DNA of 64,000 bases, from NCBI GenBank assembly GCA_001604585.1, contig LVBW01000002.1:34184-98183 (forward strand), given 5' to 3'. Below are positions 55,882 through 64,000 of this stretch, in pieces. Origin of the DNA: Puniceicoccales bacterium Verruco_02. GTDB taxonomy: Bacteria; Verrucomicrobiota; Verrucomicrobiia; Opitutales; Oceanipulchritudinaceae. Below the pieces are notes generated by a model. That model was given only the letters and a program-made list of their open reading frames with translations, was not told where the DNA came from and did no database searches. The translations under genes were made by a program, and so were the position numbers. Numbering within the stretch: position 1 is the stretch's first letter; every line of letters begins with the position of its first letter.

Positions 55882-56496
55882 ATGCCAATCCCAAGGACCA
55901 TGAAACTGCTTGATACCTTCGCCCTTGTCGCCCAAGGTAAGAGGCGAAGTCTCTCTGTGATGAACGCGATGCAGGAATACGGATACAACAGCAAGGTGGA
56001 GGGTGACTTTGTAGTCACCAAGCTAGACGCGGCTATCAACTGGATACGCAAGAACTCCGTGTGGCCAATGCCCATGGGCCTTGCCTGCTGCGCCATCGAG
56101 TTCATGGGCGCGGCCGGTTCCCGCTACGACATTTCGCGCTTCGGCATGGAGGTGACGCGCTTCTCGCCCCGTCAAAGCGACTGCATGATAGTAGCCGGTA
56201 CGGTCACTTACAAAATGGCAGAGGTACTGCGCCGCATATACGACCAGATGGCCGAACCCAAGTGGGTAGTGGCAATGGGTGCCTGCGCCTCGACGGGGGG
56301 CATGTACCGCAGTTACTCAGTCCTTCAGGGCGTGGACCGCATCGTCCCCGTTGACGTGTATGTGAGCGGCTGCCCTCCCCGGCCCGAAGCCCTTCTGGAC
56401 GGCCTGATCCGCTTGCAGCAGAAAATCGGCCGCGAACACTCCCTGCCGCAGGTCTTCACTGGGCGTAGCGACGGCCAGCCAAGCTTCAAGGCCTAG
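55882..56496 (+). CDS. nuoB: NADH-quinone oxidoreductase subunit B (isolated)
   Basis: A 204-residue NuoB that carries the N2 cluster of complex I. All four ligand cysteines are present: Cys69/Cys70 in GLACCAIEF, Cys135 in GACASTGG, Cys164 in SGCPPRP. The family core begins with [15 protein letters not shown]. Starts at 55882, 55900 or an upstream TTG (55792) are possible; I chose the first ATG. No nuoA, nuoC or other complex I gene is adjacent, which is unusual. Divergent from the chemotaxis gene and convergent with yicC. Confidence 0.92.
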   Translation: MPIPRTMKLLDTFALVAQGKRRSLSVMNAMQEYGYNSKVEGDFVVTKLDAAINWIRKNSVWPMPMGLACCAIEFMGAAGSRYDISRFGMEVTRFSPRQSDCMIVAGTVTYKMAEVLRRIYDQMAEPKWVVAMGACASTGGMYRSYSVLQGVDRIVPVDVYVSGCPPRPEALLDGLIRLQQKIGREHSLPQVFTGRSDGQPSFKA

Positions 56497-56542
56497 TAGC
56501 TGCGTCGCGCTTGGCATTTTGCGAACAGCAGGCAGGCTAGCC

Positions 56543-57439
56543 CTACTCCAGATTCTGCACCTGCTCGCGCTGACGCTCGACCTCGTTCTTGGCATCGAGC
56601 ACCTGCCGGGTAATCTCGATATTGTTCGCCTTCGAGCCAATGGTGTTGAACTCGCGGTTAATCTCCTGAATGAGGAACTCCAACTTGCGCCCCACGGGTT
56701 CATCCTTGGCAAGGGCCGCACTTATTGTGCTGCGGAACTGCTCAAGGTGGCTCTCAAGACGGGTGATTTCCTCGGCGTTGTCGGCGCGGTCCGCAAAAAA
56801 GGCTAGCTCCTTAAGCAGGCGCTCGTCACTAAGATCCAGCTCTATGCCAAGCTGCTTAAGCCTCTGCAAGAGCATGTCGCGGTAATTGGGCACCGTGTCT
56901 CTGGCCGCCAGTTTGACACAGGCCACGATGTCGAGCAGGCGCTCGTTGCGCGAAAGAAGATCCTCCGCAAGGGCCGCGCCCTCCTTCTCGCGCATGGTGA
57001 TGAAGGCCACAATGGCCTGCTCCAAGGCCCCCTGCACGAGCGGGGCCACCAGCTCTTCGGCTCTGCGGGCTGCGCTTTGCCCATCCTCGCGATGCATTTG
57101 CACAACCTTCAGCAAAGTGTCGAGATCCATGCCTGGATTGCGAACACCCCTAGCACGCGCAAGTTCCATGAGATGGTCCAGCGTACGGTGAACGGCCGAA
57201 TCATCCACGTTTAGCGAGGCACTCTCCGCCCTTGAGTTAATCTGCACCATAACGCGCACGGCCCCCCTTGAAAGAGCGGCACGCACGCGGTCAGAAACCT
57301 GCCTCTCCAGCATGACCCACTCCCGCGGAAGAGCCACGGACACATCCAACGCCTTGCGGTTGACGGACGTAATTTCGACGGCCACATCGTATGCCCCGCC
57401 CTGTGCCTCACCACGCCCGTAACCGGTCATGCTTTTCAT
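56543..57439 (-). CDS. yicC: YicC-family endoribonuclease
   Basis: A 298-residue protein with the YicC N-terminal domain (MKSMTGYGRGEAQGG, then EITSVNRKALDVSV) and the DUF1732 C-terminal domain (LELDL-like block, ITRLESHLEQFRS, KLEFLIQEINREFNTIGSKAN). The E. coli homologue is an RNase linked to RyhB decay. It starts 33 nt after trpB on the same strand. Confidence 0.92.
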   Translation of the reverse strand: MKSMTGYGRGEAQGGAYDVAVEITSVNRKALDVSVALPREWVMLERQVSDRVRAALSRGAVRVMVQINSRAESASLNVDDSAVHRTLDHLMELARARGVRNPGMDLDTLLKVVQMHREDGQSAARRAEELVAPLVQGALEQAIVAFITMREKEGAALAEDLLSRNERLLDIVACVKLAARDTVPNYRDMLLQRLKQLGIELDLSDERLLKELAFFADRADNAEEITRLESHLEQFRSTISAALAKDEPVGRKLEFLIQEINREFNTIGSKANNIEITRQVLDAKNEVERQREQVQNLE

Positions 57440-57472
57440 AATGCTGCTCCAATAAGATTCAATGTACTCTGA

Positions 57473-58723
57473 CTAACTGCACTCCACCAGATCCTCGGGC
57501 TTCACGCCCAAAGACTCCATCACCGTATGCACATCCTTGTCGCCGCGCCCACTGATGTTGACGCAAAGAACCTGGTCCGGACGCATCTGCGGGGCACGCT
57601 TGAGCGCGTATGCAACGGCATGTGTGCTCTCCAGCGCAGGGAGTATGCCCTCAAGACGGCACAATAGTTTGAGCGCCTCGATAACCTCGTCGTCGGTGGC
57701 GTAGCCGTACTCGATGCGGCCACGGTCCCTGTAATATGCGTGCTCCGGCCCCACCGATGCGTAGTCAAGACCGGCCGACACACTGTGGGTGAGGTTTATC
57801 TGCCCGTCGCCGTCTTGCAGCACATAGCTCATGCAACCCTGAAATACACCCATGCGCCCGCCTGCAAAGCGGGCCGCGTGCTGCCCCTCCGTGATGCCGC
57901 GGCCACCGGCCTCCACGCCAACCATACGCACCGAAGACTCGTCGAGAAACTCATGGAAGAAGCCGATCGAGTTGCTCCCTCCGCCCACACAGGCCGCCAT
58001 CTCATCGGGCAAACGGCCAAACTGTTCTGCAAACTGAGCGCGAAGCTCCTTGCCTATTACGCGCTGGAACTCCCTAACAACGAGCGGGAAGGGATGCGTG
58101 CCAAGGGCGCTGCCCACCACATAGTGCGTGTCGCGCACATTGGTCACCCAGTCGCGCATGGCCTCGTTGACGGCGTCCTTCAGAGTCTGCTGTCCGCTGT
58201 CAACGGGGCGCATGGTGGCCCCGAACAGGTTCATGCGAAACACGTTCAGCGCCTGCCTGCGCATGTCCACGCGGCCCATGTAAATTACACACTCCAACCC
58301 GAAACGTGCCGCTGCGGCCGCCGTTGCTACGCCGTGCTGCCCGGCACCGGTCTCGGCAATGACGCGCGTCTTGCCCATGCGTTTGGCAAGAAGCACCTGC
58401 CCGATGGCGTTGGTAATCTTGTGCGCGCCGGTATGGAGCAGATCCTCGCGCTTAAGGTAAATTCTTGCACCGCCGCAATGCTCGCTCAGACGTTCGGCAT
58501 AGTAAAGGGGCGATGGACGACCCACGAAGTGGCGCAGCAAGTCCTCGTACTCTGCAACAAAGGCCGGGTCCGCCATTGCTTCGCGAAACACTTGCTCGAA
58601 CTCGAAGAGAGCCGTCATCAGCGTCTCGGGCACAAACATGCCCCCGTACGGGCCGAAAAAGCCGAGTGAGTCCGGTACGCAGAAGCGGTCGGTATGAGTG
58701 TCGGTGCTGGAAACGCTGTTCAT
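57473..58723 (-). CDS. trpB: Tryptophan synthase beta chain
   Basis: A 416-residue PLP enzyme that condenses indole and serine to tryptophan. PLP-binding Lys102 lies in [13 protein letters not shown], and the phosphate loop is GGGSNSIG. Other blocks are [17 protein letters not shown] and [19 protein letters not shown]. The frame continues upstream to 59155, but the family start is MNSVSS. trpA is not beside it. Confidence 0.96.
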   Translation of the reverse strand: MNSVSSTDTHTDRFCVPDSLGFFGPYGGMFVPETLMTALFEFEQVFREAMADPAFVAEYEDLLRHFVGRPSPLYYAERLSEHCGGARIYLKREDLLHTGAHKITNAIGQVLLAKRMGKTRVIAETGAGQHGVATAAAAARFGLECVIYMGRVDMRRQALNVFRMNLFGATMRPVDSGQQTLKDAVNEAMRDWVTNVRDTHYVVGSALGTHPFPLVVREFQRVIGKELRAQFAEQFGRLPDEMAACVGGGSNSIGFFHEFLDESSVRMVGVEAGGRGITEGQHAARFAGGRMGVFQGCMSYVLQDGDGQINLTHSVSAGLDYASVGPEHAYYRDRGRIEYGYATDDEVIEALKLLCRLEGILPALESTHAVAYALKRAPQMRPDQVLCVNISGRGDKDVHTVMESLGVKPEDLVECS

Positions 58724-58842
58724 GGGAAGCTGAAGGTGTATAGCGCGCGAGATTACACGTATTGCGTCGATTACAAAGCCAAAAACGCTCCTTGGCGCAT
58801 TGGCTGACGAATACCTGTGCGCTAGCTCAGGCTCTTGCGTGA

Positions 58843-60006
58843 TCAGCGCCGCTCCACCCTGGAAAGCGACCATGCATGGCCGCAATTGCTGCACCGGCAA
58901 TAGTCCTGCCAATGCTCGTCCTCGATGGTCTTGCGGCTGATGCTTTCGCTGCCATCGCCGTATCTTGTGGTAGTGGTCGTGGTTTCGGTTTCCGTACTCA
59001 GATGCTCGCGCCGCTGCACCTGCCCCATCCATCGCTTGCAGGCCGGGCATCGCCCCTCGCGCACGCTCTGCGTGGCCGCCTTCAAAGCACCGAACATCAC
59101 GATAAGCGTCAGAAAACCAAACAAGAGATACCCATACATACGGCCCTCTCCCCAACGATACGCAGAGGCATCCACCACGCTGATGAAGCTAATGGAATAT
59201 ATCTGATACGCCACAACTACAATAATGAGATACAGGACAATATTCGGCAAAAAGCGTAGTAGCTTCGACAATTTCTTGGCCACTACAAAGCCACACATCA
59301 CCGGCAGTATGTAGAAAGGAAGGATGAGTATCGCAGCAATCACGCCATCGCCAAGAAGCCTGGACACCCATCGCACCGGGTACCAGACAGGAGCAAAGGC
59401 CCTGTCGTGAATCTGCCCATCAAGACGGATATTCGCAGGGTCCACCCATCCAACTAACTCGCCTTCGATGTATATCTGCGCCCATACCTTGAGCGTCTCC
59501 AAGGTCTTCCGTTCGCGGTAAAGCTCTGCATCGTAGTGCCATGCGGCCACTCGCACGGGACTGTTGCGCCCGTATCGGCTGGGCGTGTCGCCTGACTTTG
59601 CAATGGATGCCTGCTTGGACGGCTCGGAACGAATGTCTTCCCAGTCGATGGAGTTGGCAAGAAGCGCATTCTCTCCAAGCGCAGGCTCCATCAGGGCGAT
59701 GTCCAGCCAACCCTTGCGCCCGTCCGTCATGCTTACAAGGGCACGGGTGGAACGCACAGAGTGAACCTTCTCGACAAGCTCTCCCCTGCGCACCGGCAGG
59801 GCACTATCTTCTGCAACACAGACGCGCCTCCCGCCGCTTGAAGTCACATATGAAGTGCCTCCCTCGCGAGCACTGAACAAATACGCGTCATCGAGAACCG
59901 CTCTTGCAGTGGAAACCGTTGAAGCCTCTTCAGCCTCAGCCTCGGAATCCCGGCAGGAACTGGCAAGAAGGATAAAGGCAAGCAATATGGCATATCTGAC
60001 AAGCAT
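58843..60006 (-). CDS. Lipoprotein with SH3-like, membrane and zinc-ribbon regions
   Basis: A 387-residue protein from ATG 60006, which gives a lipoprotein signal with lipobox LASSC (Cys18). The mature N-terminal half has SH3-like stretches ([56 protein letters not shown]). The middle has three or four membrane segments ([59 protein letters not shown]). The C-terminal tail has two Cys pairs (CPACKRWMG and CSNC) typical of a zinc ribbon. The combination is not one I recognise. It precedes trpB by about 119 nt. Confidence 0.72.
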   Translation of the reverse strand: MLVRYAILLAFILLASSCRDSEAEAEEASTVSTARAVLDDAYLFSAREGGTSYVTSSGGRRVCVAEDSALPVRRGELVEKVHSVRSTRALVSMTDGRKGWLDIALMEPALGENALLANSIDWEDIRSEPSKQASIAKSGDTPSRYGRNSPVRVAAWHYDAELYRERKTLETLKVWAQIYIEGELVGWVDPANIRLDGQIHDRAFAPVWYPVRWVSRLLGDGVIAAILILPFYILPVMCGFVVAKKLSKLLRFLPNIVLYLIIVVVAYQIYSISFISVVDASAYRWGEGRMYGYLLFGFLTLIVMFGALKAATQSVREGRCPACKRWMGQVQRREHLSTETETTTTTTRYGDGSESISRKTIEDEHWQDYCRCSNCGHAWSLSRVERR

Positions 60007-60113
60007 GAAGCCTTTACCGTGGGAACGACTCCAATTATTAGCGGTAAACATGACGCATTAGTAATATGCCATGACAACAATCGCTGCGAGGCAAATCGAC
60101 CCAGGCCAAACGA

Positions 60114-61331
60114 TTACGGCGTTCCCTTGCCAAGGCGTGCGGCAATTTCCATACAGGCGCGGCCCCCGTGATAGGGACACTTCCAGAAACTCGCCATCGG
60201 GATTTCGCGGTAGGGTTCGCCTTCGTTACTGACGCGGAAATACCACTCGCCGATTTCCTTGTTGCGCAGATTGCTGACCCCATAGTTCCAAGTGCCCCAT
60301 GCGGCGTTGTAATACTTTTCTTCGCCAGTCTGCTTCCAAACGCAGAGAAAGCCCAGCGCAGCCTCCACCTGCGGCCACCAGTGGCGGTCGCGGTCTATCG
60401 TGCCCTTGTCCGGGTAGCCCTCGTAATAGATGCCACCGTCCGCGTCTATGCCTTCGGCAAGAGTCACGTCGGCAACGTGGATATTCATCTTTTCCACAGT
60501 GGCAATCAGATCCGCATTGCCGCATAGGCGCGCCGCGCGGTCGATAAGCCAGACGGCCTCGATGTCGTGCCCGTAGGAAACGACCGTGGATAGCGATTTC
60601 CAGTCCACGTCAAAGAACAGCTCAAGGTGGCCGGTTTTGGCGTTGTAAATGTGATCTGTGTGTATGCGCACCGTGCCTTCGAGTGCCTTGCGGATTTTCT
60701 CGCAGGGGGCCACCTCCATCAGGCGCATGTAGGCTTCGAGAACATGCAGCGAGGTGTTAAAACTCTTGGGCACGTTCATGTCGCGGGCAGATAGGCGGAT
60801 GTCCGCCATTGGCTGCCAGTCGCGCGAACGCGCCTCCCAGTAGCCGCCGTGGGTCGGCTCATAAGCCTTTGCCTCGACGTGGTCGAATATCTGCATCGCC
60901 ATATCTAGCGCCGCCTTGTTGCCAGTCAGCGCGAAGTATTCGGCGAGGCCGTACATGGAAAAGCCCTGTGCGTAGGTCTGCTTTTTTCCGTCGAGCATGT
61001 TCCCGTCACAGTCAACGCTCCAGAAGGTTCCACCGAACCCCTTGTCCACAAAGTATTTGGTGAAGTAATCGTAGGCCCTGTCCGCTGCCTTGCGATACTC
61101 GACCCTGTCCGGGTACAGCCTCGCCGCCGCGGAGAAGGTCCAAAGGATGCGGGCGTTAAGCACTGCGCCTTTTTCGGCAGTCGGGACGGGGACGCCCTCT
61201 GGCGAAACCTCGCCGAAAAAGCCGCCTCGCTCATTGTCGATGCAGCGTTCGAGCCAGAAAGAAAGTATGACCTTGTGAAGCTCGTTCACCGCACTGGCGG
61301 CAAACTCGGCTGGTTGAGGAATGTTGCGCAT
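60114..61331 (-). CDS. Cellobiose 2-epimerase-like AGE-family enzyme
   Basis: A 405-residue (alpha/alpha)6-barrel enzyme. Family blocks are FGGTFWSVDCDGNMLDGKKQTYAQGFSMY, KSFNTSLHVLEAYM, VVSYGHDIEAVWL with His255, and WKCPYHGGR with His388, the expected catalytic histidines. It would epimerise cellobiose, lactose or mannobiose at C2, feeding a phosphorylase route. No signal peptide, so cytoplasmic. The ATG at 61331 is chosen over an upstream in-frame ATG. It is downstream of the GT41 gene. Confidence 0.88.
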   Translation of the reverse strand: MRNIPQPAEFAASAVNELHKVILSFWLERCIDNERGGFFGEVSPEGVPVPTAEKGAVLNARILWTFSAAARLYPDRVEYRKAADRAYDYFTKYFVDKGFGGTFWSVDCDGNMLDGKKQTYAQGFSMYGLAEYFALTGNKAALDMAMQIFDHVEAKAYEPTHGGYWEARSRDWQPMADIRLSARDMNVPKSFNTSLHVLEAYMRLMEVAPCEKIRKALEGTVRIHTDHIYNAKTGHLELFFDVDWKSLSTVVSYGHDIEAVWLIDRAARLCGNADLIATVEKMNIHVADVTLAEGIDADGGIYYEGYPDKGTIDRDRHWWPQVEAALGFLCVWKQTGEEKYYNAAWGTWNYGVSNLRNKEIGEWYFRVSNEGEPYREIPMASFWKCPYHGGRACMEIAARLGKGTP

Positions 61332-61399
61332 GAAGTGTGTGGAATAAACGGAAACAGATAGGCACAATTAACAAAAAATGCCAGCCTGTTCAAAGAATC

Positions 61400-63196
61400 T
61401 CATGCGACAACGGGAAATGTCTTGCCCAACGCCGTCGCGATTGCATCGGCCAGCGAGGCAAAGTTCCCCAGTTCCCCTTCCACGACGCGCCTTCCAAGCT
61501 CCGCCCTCAAACGCACCCGCCGGTCCCTTTCGGCGCACATACCGCGCACGCATGTCACGAACGAATCCATATCATCGCAGGCCAGTTCGCCCAGTCCCAC
61601 TGCCTCTAGCAGACTGGCACTTGTCCTCGTGCTGAAGCGCCCGCCCTTGATACCCATCACGGGCACTCCCATCCAGAGGGAGTCAAGCGTGGTGGTGGCC
61701 CCGCAGTATGGGTAGCTGTCCAAGGTGATATCGAAGCCACTGTAGGCGACCATACTATGTAACTGGGTCGAGCTTTGGCTGCGCAGGCCGACGCGGGACA
61801 AGTCTATGCCAGCCCTTCCCAGTCTCCTCTCGAACAAGGCACGCGCCCCAGGGTCGGAATCGAACACATCGCGGACCACTTCCAGCCTGCTACCCGGTAC
61901 CGCGTCCAAAGCAGCCTTCCACATGGCCAAAGTTGTGTCGCTGGCCTTGCATAGGGCATTGCAGGAGCCGAATGTGATGTATCCGTTGGCCAGTTCCGGA
62001 GCCGGGCCGGGGTCTGCGGTTTCGCCAAGGGGGCGGAACGCGAACATACAGCGGGGCAGACGCAGTATTTCCTCGCTACTGTCTGCCGAGGAACAGTCCA
62101 CTGGGTCTGCAAAGTTGTCGCTGATGCGATATTGCACACTGGCAAGACCGAGACTCATGGGGCCGCCCATATAGTGAACCTGCACGGGGGCTGGGCGGCA
62201 TGTAAGTATGCGGGGGCGGGCGGCTTCGAGATGCCCGTTAATATCCATCAATATATCTAGCCTGTCCGCGCGTATGCAGGACGCCGCCTCGACTTCAGAC
62301 AGTGCCGACACATCCCTCCAGCCTTTGAACAGGCTCTTGTAGCGAACGGTGTAATCATCCTGAAGGCGTTCGTCGCAGTAGGCAAATAGCGTGAAGTGCC
62401 GCGCCAGCTCTGGCAACAGGGGAAGCAATATCGTGGCCGTTGTGTGACGGCGAAAGCTTCGGCTAATGATGCCAAGCCGGGGCAATCCGCCATCAGGCGA
62501 ACTCTTGGCAGGCGCAGAAGGGGGCATGGGCGATAGCCCGTGCAAGCCGTCCCAGCGCAGGGCCTCGGCATGGAGCGCGACCGGCGTTACATCATCGCAG
62601 GCCACTAGTGAGGATAACAGGCGCGAGTGGAGCTGAGCTGCGTCTTCGGCACAGGCTGCCCTCGGCAGGGCCTTGCGCAACTGGCCTGCCGCGGCGCGGG
62701 CATCGCCAAGCTGCATGAAGGCGGACGCCGCGTGTGCGAGCAGTTCGGCGCTGACAAGCGCATCTGGAAGGGCCGCAACTAGTTCCAAACACAGGCAGTA
62801 CTGCCTGCGGGCAAGCAGGTGCGCGACAAGGCGCGCCGCAGGAATCAGCTGTCGATTGTCTGCAAGCTGCACATCGCCTGAGCGCAACCTTGCACAGGTG
62901 CTGCGAAAGCCTTCCAGCGCCTCTTCTGTCCTGCCAAGAATGGCCTGCGTGTGACACAGTTCGAACGCATAATTAGGGCTGGAAGGGTCTGCTAAGACAG
63001 CCTTTTCAAGGAAACATACAGCGTCCGCGAATTCCCGGGCCGCTGCAGCCAAGAGCCCCATGCGGAAGTTAGCCTCCGGGTGCGCCGGACTGGCCCTGAG
63101 AATGCGCGAGTATGTCGCCTCGGCAAAGGCGTAGTCCCCCCTGCCCTGACGCAGCACGGCCTGACGCAGCGCGTCGCGAATGTCCTTATCACGCAT
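61400..63196 (-). CDS. TPR protein with O-GlcNAc-transferase-like (GT41) domain
   Basis: A 598-residue protein. Residues about 1-230 hold TPR-like repeats (ADAVCFLEKAVLADPSSPNYAFELCHTQAILG and similar). From about 245 the SPINDLY/OGT catalytic domain follows: LGIISRSFRRH, DILMDINGHLEAARPRILTCRPAPVQVHYMGGPMSLG, YITFGSCNALCKASDTTLAMWKAAL and YCGATTTLDSLWMGVPVMG, the UDP-binding region. It is likely a cytoplasmic O-glycosyltransferase for proteins or another acceptor. It starts 78 nt after the PEP-CTERM gene. Confidence 0.87.
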   Translation of the reverse strand: MRDKDIRDALRQAVLRQGRGDYAFAEATYSRILRASPAHPEANFRMGLLAAAAREFADAVCFLEKAVLADPSSPNYAFELCHTQAILGRTEEALEGFRSTCARLRSGDVQLADNRQLIPAARLVAHLLARRQYCLCLELVAALPDALVSAELLAHAASAFMQLGDARAAAGQLRKALPRAACAEDAAQLHSRLLSSLVACDDVTPVALHAEALRWDGLHGLSPMPPSAPAKSSPDGGLPRLGIISRSFRRHTTATILLPLLPELARHFTLFAYCDERLQDDYTVRYKSLFKGWRDVSALSEVEAASCIRADRLDILMDINGHLEAARPRILTCRPAPVQVHYMGGPMSLGLASVQYRISDNFADPVDCSSADSSEEILRLPRCMFAFRPLGETADPGPAPELANGYITFGSCNALCKASDTTLAMWKAALDAVPGSRLEVVRDVFDSDPGARALFERRLGRAGIDLSRVGLRSQSSTQLHSMVAYSGFDITLDSYPYCGATTTLDSLWMGVPVMGIKGGRFSTRTSASLLEAVGLGELACDDMDSFVTCVRGMCAERDRRVRLRAELGRRVVEGELGNFASLADAIATALGKTFPVVA

Positions 63197-63216
63197 GATT
63201 TGTGGCTTGGATACAA

Positions 63217-63257
63217 CGAAACGACGCGACGGAACTGCAAACCCGGCGCGTCGTTCG
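63217..63257 (-). terminator. Terminator after the PEP-CTERM gene
   Basis: A 9-bp stem (AACGACGCG 63220-63228 against 63247-63255, with two further pairs outside) lies 20 nt after the PEP-CTERM stop. On the minus strand TTTCGTTGTATC follows. The arm also resembles part of the intergenic repeat (AACGAA then CGACGCGAC). Confidence 0.6.
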
Positions 63258-63274
63258 CATAAAGAGCGTGTGGA

Positions 63275-63895
63275 TTAATTGCCTTTGCGGCGGGAACGGC
63301 GTAGATACGCTGCTAGGCCCAGTGCTCCAAGTCCGGCAAGCGCCCCGCTTGTGCCCGGTTCGGGCACGGCGGTGAGGTCGATCACAGTGACATTTTCGTT
63401 CAAACCGCCAAAGGCGTAGCCGACAAAGTCGAACTGCATCGAACTACCGTCGTTATACACCTGGACATATCCATAGCTCACGTCGCTTCCAACATTCAGC
63501 CTGTAGCCGAAGTACCTCATTCCTGCTTCATCGCCGGTTGAGTAGAAGCCATAAGTTGAGACATAACTCACGGAATCAAGCAAGTCTGTTTCAGAAACAG
63601 CATATTCTGTCCAATAAAATCCATCGCCAATTCTGGTAGTATAGGACATGAACATACCGTATCCCGAGCCATAAAAAATATCAGGCATACCCTCCATATG
63701 ACTGGTAGTAACACTGGAACCATCGTTATAGAAGCCGTCGAAATAAATGTCATACACATCGCTGAAAGTGTAGCCGCTCTCGTCGAAGAGGCGGACGTAG
63801 GTTGTAGCTGCTCCGGCACTGGATACAAGTGCTGAACATGCGCAGGTAAGCATGGCTATCTTTTGAGAATATATCGTCTTCATGTTTAGATTCAT
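63275..63895 (-). CDS. PEP-CTERM exosortase-sorted surface protein
   Basis: A 206-residue secreted protein with a signal peptide (to about SSAGA-ATT). The C-terminus is a PEP-CTERM sorting signal: VPEPGT at 177-182, a hydrophobic helix (GLGALGLAAYL) and a basic end (RRSRRKGN). The body is Tyr/Ser/Gly-rich and beta-like. Exosortase would cut and attach it to the envelope or exopolysaccharide. ATG at 63895 (or 63883). A sigma-70-like promoter lies at 63968-63996. No exosortase gene is in the window. Confidence 0.88.
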   Translation of the reverse strand: MNLNMKTIYSQKIAMLTCACSALVSSAGAATTYVRLFDESGYTFSDVYDIYFDGFYNDGSSVTTSHMEGMPDIFYGSGYGMFMSYTTRIGDGFYWTEYAVSETDLLDSVSYVSTYGFYSTGDEAGMRYFGYRLNVGSDVSYGYVQVYNDGSSMQFDFVGYAFGGLNENVTVIDLTAVPEPGTSGALAGLGALGLAAYLRRSRRKGN

Positions 63896-63967
63896 ACGGG
63901 ATCGCAATAGTGTCGTGGAATGCGAAGCAATGCAAGACACAAGGAGTGCCTTCCACTACAGCCCATT

Positions 63968-63996
63968 ATCATACCACAATATCTCACGGTTGTCAC
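63968..63996 (-). promoter_or_regulatory. Sigma-70-like promoter of the PEP-CTERM gene
   Basis: On the minus strand GTGACA (63996-63991) and TATGAT (63973-63968) are separated by 17 bases, each matching five of six consensus positions. It would give a 5' leader of about 65 nt to the ATG at 63895. Confidence 0.55.
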
Positions 63997-64000
63997 ATTC

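Noticed and set aside
57740..58669. 309-residue plus-strand frame opposite trpB
   Set aside because: Fully antisense to trpB and no domain signal.
63211..63256. Possible third copy of the intergenic repeat
   Set aside because: AACGAA, CGACGCGAC and CGTTCGCA recur, but spacing differs and the stretch is explained by a terminator hairpin.
1..64000. CRISPR arrays, tRNAs, rRNAs, insertion sequences
   Set aside because: No regularly spaced repeats, cloverleaf sequences, rRNA blocks or transposase motifs were seen in the intergenic regions.

Overview
The window comes from a Gram-negative, plant- or host-glycan-degrading bacterium, most likely Verrucomicrobiota and probably Opitutaceae. The signs are a 1201-residue TonB receptor with a DPFTVTSE-like N-terminal motif, a PEP-CTERM exosortase substrate, an SHD1-domain secreted protein, a clade II single-chain PurL, and many secreted glycoside hydrolases. 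Taxonomy is inferred from family resemblance only. No rRNA, tRNA, CRISPR array, insertion sequence, integrase or phage gene was recognised. Shine-Dalgarno sequences are often weak, so several starts were chosen from family alignment.

Layout. 1-11.4 kb: a glycan locus on the minus strand, with GH43, GH2 beta-galactosidase and GH29 fucosidase as one operon ending in a strong terminator, then a separately placed TonB receptor. 11.4-16.4 kb: a B12-type radical SAM enzyme, a small lipoprotein and a large clan GH-A hydrolase with an inserted carbohydrate-binding module. 16.5-26 kb: cysS, an EamA transporter, rdgB-ribD, and a tetR-led tripartite ABC efflux operon (permease, ATPase, adaptor, outer-membrane factor). 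26.4-33.6 kb: purL, an SHD1 protein, a ureohydrolase and tsaD. 33.7-42.8 kb: a complete recC-recB-recD operon preceded by a TonB-family gene. 42.9-50.9 kb: alkD, glyS, a zinc-ribbon membrane protein, GH9 endoglucanase, an unrecognised 463-residue protein with three YRG motifs, and a CLC transporter of fluoride-exporter type. 51-64 kb: tyrA, asd, a YkuD protein, a chemotaxis receptor, a lone nuoB, yicC, trpB, a membrane lipoprotein, cellobiose 2-epimerase, a GT41-type glycosyltransferase and a PEP-CTERM protein.

Taken together, the secreted enzymes (GH29, GH2, GH43, GH9 and a GH-A hydrolase), the TonB receptor and cellobiose 2-epimerase describe stripping of fucose, galactose and pentose side chains, cutting of beta-glucan backbones and internal use of the resulting disaccharides. 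The rest is mostly core metabolism, repair and translation. The least explained items are a two-copy intergenic repeat (11.3 and 26.1 kb), the YRG-repeat protein at 48 kb, a densely structured intergenic stretch at 49.4-49.5 kb, and a terminator hairpin that sits directly before the EamA start codon and implies leader control.
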